A DNA stretch of 64,000 nucleotides from Pseudomonadota bacterium (GTDB taxonomy: Bacteria; Pseudomonadota; Alphaproteobacteria; Rhizobiales; Devosiaceae): positions 208,239-272,238 of the forward strand of contig JAEWBN010000001.1 in the NCBI GenBank assembly GCA_023391095.1, in the 5' to 3' direction. How positions within the stretch are numbered: position 1 is the stretch's first letter; each line of letters starts with the position of its first letter. A program made the translations under genes and the position numbers. Positions 61,852 to 64,000 of this stretch are shown here, piece after piece. The notes below the pieces were generated by a model, which was given only the letters and a program-made list of their open reading frames with translations, ran no database searches and was not told the origin of the DNA.

Positions 61852-62173
61852 TTTTCAGCCCTCCCGCAAGGATGAAGGCCACAAAGGCGCCGATCACTGC
61901 CGTTCCGACGATCCAGAGCAGCTTGGTGAAAGCGCCCTTGATGGATTTGATATCGTCGCGCACATCAGCAATGTCCTTCTGCATGGCCTTTTCGCGCTCC
62001 TCTCGCCGGGCATCGTCAACGCGCCGGTCGCTCTGGACCGCCTCAAGGGCTTCAAGGCGGCGGCTCATTTCCGACGCCTGCTCGACCTGCCGCGTATGGC
62101 TTGCGGCAAGGTCTGTGTGATTGCGCTCCGTGGCATCGAGCCGTCGAAGGATGGATTGGATTTCGTCTGTCAC
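61844..62173 (-). CDS. phage protein, coiled coil plus C-terminal span (XhlA-like)
   Basis: A 109-residue protein. Residues 1-78 are a charged coiled coil (REEREKAMQKDIADVRDDIK), and LLWIVGTAVIGAFVAFILAGG is a C-terminal membrane span. This layout is that of XhlA-type holin-associated proteins. Confidence 0.65.
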   Translation of the reverse strand: MTDEIQSILRRLDATERNHTDLAASHTRQVEQASEMSRRLEALEAVQSDRRVDDARREEREKAMQKDIADVRDDIKSIKGAFTKLLWIVGTAVIGAFVAFILAGGLKIG

Positions 62174-62202
62174 GGCGCGCCTCTGGGCCTAGAGCGGAGG
62201 GG

Positions 62203-62556
62203 TTAGGGGTTGGTCAGCCGATCCCAGAGGGTGCGCGGTTTCGGCGCCGTCGCGGCCACAGCCTCAATCTGGCTGGCGGCCCGGGTGTTAGGAGCAATGG
62301 CCACCTTCTGCCCGTCGCTGGTCACAACCTGGGGCTTCACCGTCGCCCGGTAGGACATGAACTGAGCCCAGAGGTAGAGGCCAAGGCCGATCAGCGCGGA
62401 AACGGTCAAGCCGCCGCCCTGCCCCGTCAGGACCGCCACGATGGTTTCCTGATGCTGTGCCGGGAGGGAGTTGTAGAGCGTGACGAGCATGGTCACGAGG
62501 CCGACGAGCTCGGGTACGCGGCGGGCGATCCAGCCGATGATGACGTTTTGGAACAT
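62203..62556 (-). CDS. phage holin-like membrane protein
   Basis: A 117-residue protein with two hydrophobic segments (VPELVGLVTMLVTLYNSL and LTVSALIGLGLYLWAQFM) and a hydrophilic tail ending TLWDRLTNP. It starts 1 nt after the endolysin stop. Small two-span proteins next to an endolysin are usually holins. Confidence 0.65.
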   Translation of the reverse strand: MFQNVIIGWIARRVPELVGLVTMLVTLYNSLPAQHQETIVAVLTGQGGGLTVSALIGLGLYLWAQFMSYRATVKPQVVTSDGQKVAIAPNTRAASQIEAVAATAPKPRTLWDRLTNP

Positions 62557-62557
62557 T

Positions 62558-63217
62558 TCAGAACCTCACTTGGGTGATAATGAAAAAGGCCGCCGCAGCG
62601 ACCCCGAGGATGATGATGATTGGCCATGGGAAGCCGCCAGCGGAGCCCGTGGGCGGCGGTTCGGGCGGTTCCGGCTGAGTGGGCGCCGGGACGGGCTTGG
62701 AGGGCTCTGCGGCCATCTGGAGCGCGAGAGTGCGGACGCCATCGACGCGGGATTTCCAGCCCTTGCCGAACACTGGCCAAGTTGAAAGACGCTGGAGGAA
62801 AGCAAGGCGCTTGGCGCAAAGGTCGGCAATCAGGGTTTTGGCCGAATGGCTCTCGACGGCCTTGAGGGTCAGCGGGCCGATTTTGCCGTCCGGCGCCGTA
62901 CCGACGAGCTCCTGCATAAAAATCGCCGCTCGGGCCGGTCCGCTGTTCACCGCGAAGTCGAAGACGGCATAGTCGAGGCCGGAAGGCAGATCGTCGCCGC
63001 GGATCACGTCCCAATATCCGGCTTTGTAGATCCGTCGAAGCTGGGCGTCGGTGATGTTCCGCAGGTCGCTCTTGGAGGAACCGGGATAGTAGCGGAGGAA
63101 GGTGGCGAAGGTGACGCCCTTCATTGTCGCCCCGCCCGGATCGGAGGGATGATCTGCCCATCCGCCCTCATGCTTCAAGACAGCAGCAAGCGATCTCTCG
63201 AAAGAGCCTTTGGCCAT
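62558..63217 (-). CDS. phage endolysin: GH108 N-acetylmuramidase with C-terminal membrane anchor
   Basis: A 219-residue lysozyme. The GH108 catalytic motif HEGGWADHPSDPGGATMKGV (Glu17) begins the domain; TAPDGKIGPLTLKAV is the family's peptidoglycan-binding-like C-terminal part. A proline-rich linker (about 172-190) leads to a hydrophobic segment PWPIIIILGVAAAAFFII (about 196-214). No N-terminal signal is seen. AGGAGG precedes the ATG. Confidence 0.9.
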   Translation of the reverse strand: MAKGSFERSLAAVLKHEGGWADHPSDPGGATMKGVTFATFLRYYPGSSKSDLRNITDAQLRRIYKAGYWDVIRGDDLPSGLDYAVFDFAVNSGPARAAIFMQELVGTAPDGKIGPLTLKAVESHSAKTLIADLCAKRLAFLQRLSTWPVFGKGWKSRVDGVRTLALQMAAEPSKPVPAPTQPEPPEPPPTGSAGGFPWPIIIILGVAAAAFFIITQVRF

Positions 63218-63238
63218 TACGACCTCCTAGTGGATATG

Positions 63239-63265
63239 AAAAAGCCCAGCTCTGGGGCTGGGCTT
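63239..63265 (-). terminator. terminator between tail-protein gene and endolysin gene
   Basis: Minus strand AAGCCCAGC-CCCAGA-GCTGGGCTT followed by TTTC, 33 nt after the stop at 63299. It separates the structural genes from the lysis genes. Confidence 0.82.
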
Positions 63266-63298
63266 GGGGGTTACAAATGATGTGAGGGTGTGGGTGGA

Positions 63299-63703
63299 TC
63301 AGAACTCGGGATCGGGCACGAAACGGAGGCCACGGCTGGCGAGAATGCCCGCGGCGTGGTCGGTGGGGATCACGTCGCCAGAAGCCGAATAGACCTGTAG
63401 GTTCGCGCCGCTGATCGCTTCCTGTGCGGCTGCAGCGTCAATGATGCCATCCTGCCCCCACACGTTAGTGCCGATGTCGGGAAGGTCTCCGTTGGCCATG
63501 GCCTGCCACTCGGCAACATCCTCGTCGGAGGCCGACGCGTCACTCATCAGGAAGTGGGTGGCGGGGCTTTCAGTTGTCGCGTTGGGATCGTCGGTCAGCT
63601 TGCGGCTGAAGGTGCCAGGGCCGCGCCCCATAGCTTCCCAGACTTTGTTAACGTTCTCGCGGGCAGCGGCAGTGCAGACGCAGATTGCAGGGAGGTTGGC
63701 CAT
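63299..63703 (-). CDS. phage structural/hypothetical protein
   Basis: A 134-residue protein (MANLPAICVCTAAARENVNK..., ending RGLRFVPDPEF). TAGGAGCC lies before the ATG at 63703. No domain was recognised. It follows a tail-fibre-like gene with 10 nt between them, so a tail-tip or baseplate-related role is possible. Confidence 0.6.
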   Translation of the reverse strand: MANLPAICVCTAAARENVNKVWEAMGRGPGTFSRKLTDDPNATTESPATHFLMSDASASDEDVAEWQAMANGDLPDIGTNVWGQDGIIDAAAAQEAISGANLQVYSASGDVIPTDHAAGILASRGLRFVPDPEF

Positions 63704-63713
63704 CGATTGGCTC

Positions 63714-64000
63714 CTATATCTTGAGAAGTTGGGAACAGAGGCGCTTGGCAGTGGGCAAGTCCATGGTGGAGCGTCCACCCAGCGGAACCAGCAGCGAGCC
63801 ACCGAAGAAGGCCGTGGCAGTGCCGTTGTTGTTGACCGCTCCGACCAGCCATGTGGTGGCTGTGGGCAGCGAACCTGTCCACGCACCCGAGCCGACGACT
63901 TCGCCATCGGCGAAAAGGTATGCCGTGGTACCGTCCGTCCAGAGACCAACGACATGCTCCGCGCCGCGCAGGTCAATGCCGGTGCTGTCGATAACCGTCT
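63714..64000 (-). CDS. phage LamG/concanavalin-like tail protein (partial, N-terminus outside window)
   Basis: The last 94 codons of a gene that begins to the right of the window. The visible part, VVGLWTDGTTAYLFADGEVVG, then GGSLLVPLGGRSTMDLPTAKRL, has the alternating-strand pattern of LamG/concanavalin-A-like domains at the ends of tail fibres. The ending LCSQLLKI is typical of such modules. Confidence 0.65.
   Translation of the reverse strand, partial: TVIDSTGIDLRGAEHVVGLWTDGTTAYLFADGEVVGSGAWTGSLPTATTWLVGAVNNNGTATAFFGGSLLVPLGGRSTMDLPTAKRLCSQLLKI

Larger units (their letters stand above)
60621..64000. mobile_element. prophage, left end (continues past window)
   Basis: From the tRNA-Pro stub to the window edge, genes are of phage type: GIY-YIG/T5orf172-like protein, lysis membrane proteins, GH108 endolysin, tail-associated proteins. 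Most lie on the minus strand, as late genes. No integrase is seen, so it should lie at the far right end. Confidence 0.82.

Noticed and set aside
1..64000. CRISPR array
   Set aside because: No regularly spaced direct repeats were seen anywhere in the window.

Overview
The window is a GC-rich alphaproteobacterial chromosome segment, most like a Devosia-type member of the Hyphomicrobiales. The genus is inferred from gene content: a clpP-clpX-lon block, an alaC/hom/glpX/recJ neighbourhood, a DUF2842 gene, a RirA-like iron box and alphaproteobacterial-style RpoH promoters. No search was run.

Layout. 1-6043: a sugar ABC importer operon on the minus strand with a TIM-barrel isomerase at the left edge, and a divergent LacI regulator whose apparent operators flank a TATAAT promoter. 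6088-12702: tRNA-Arg(TCT), a DUF2158 protein, a HAD phosphatase, an ArsR regulator, hemolysin III, DUF192, a double cold-shock protein, GloA, an M15-like lipoprotein and two tRNA-Glu genes. 12779-16722: a tightly overlapped five-gene operon (PqqD-like protein, HprK-like kinase, two GT2 glycosyltransferases, nucleotidyltransferase), the best candidate for an undescribed modification system. 16797-23342: an FAD/NAD(P) protein, an Rrf2 regulator and an Ssu-type sulfonate uptake and desulfonation operon. 23634-35618: SDR, PRC-barrel, Cfa-like methyltransferase, RecJ, GlpX, a homoserine dehydrogenase with an extra N-terminal HTH-like domain, two siderophore-binding proteins (one broken by a nonsense codon under an iron box), RlmC and AlaC.

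36052-40347: a GT1 glycosyltransferase followed by a fused SDR-FAD oxidoreductase, then an sdpI/sdpR pair. 40498-45321: lon, clpX, clpP. 45560-52461: a small conserved protein, cytochrome P450, a dicarboxylate symporter, a second SdpI protein, rpsI-rplM, ctaA and two small membrane proteins. 52463-60574: an exopolysaccharide locus (deacetylase, polysaccharide co-polymerase, outer-membrane export lipoprotein, GT4, initiating glycosylphosphotransferase, Wzy/ligase) arranged as two divergent arms.

60621-64000: the left end of a prophage. A 45-nt 3' fragment of a tRNA-Pro(GGG) gene marks the probable attachment site, followed by lysis and tail genes on the minus strand: a GH108 endolysin with a C-terminal membrane anchor, holin-like proteins and tail-fibre-like proteins. 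The prophage continues beyond the right edge, where an intact tRNA-Pro and an integrase are predicted.
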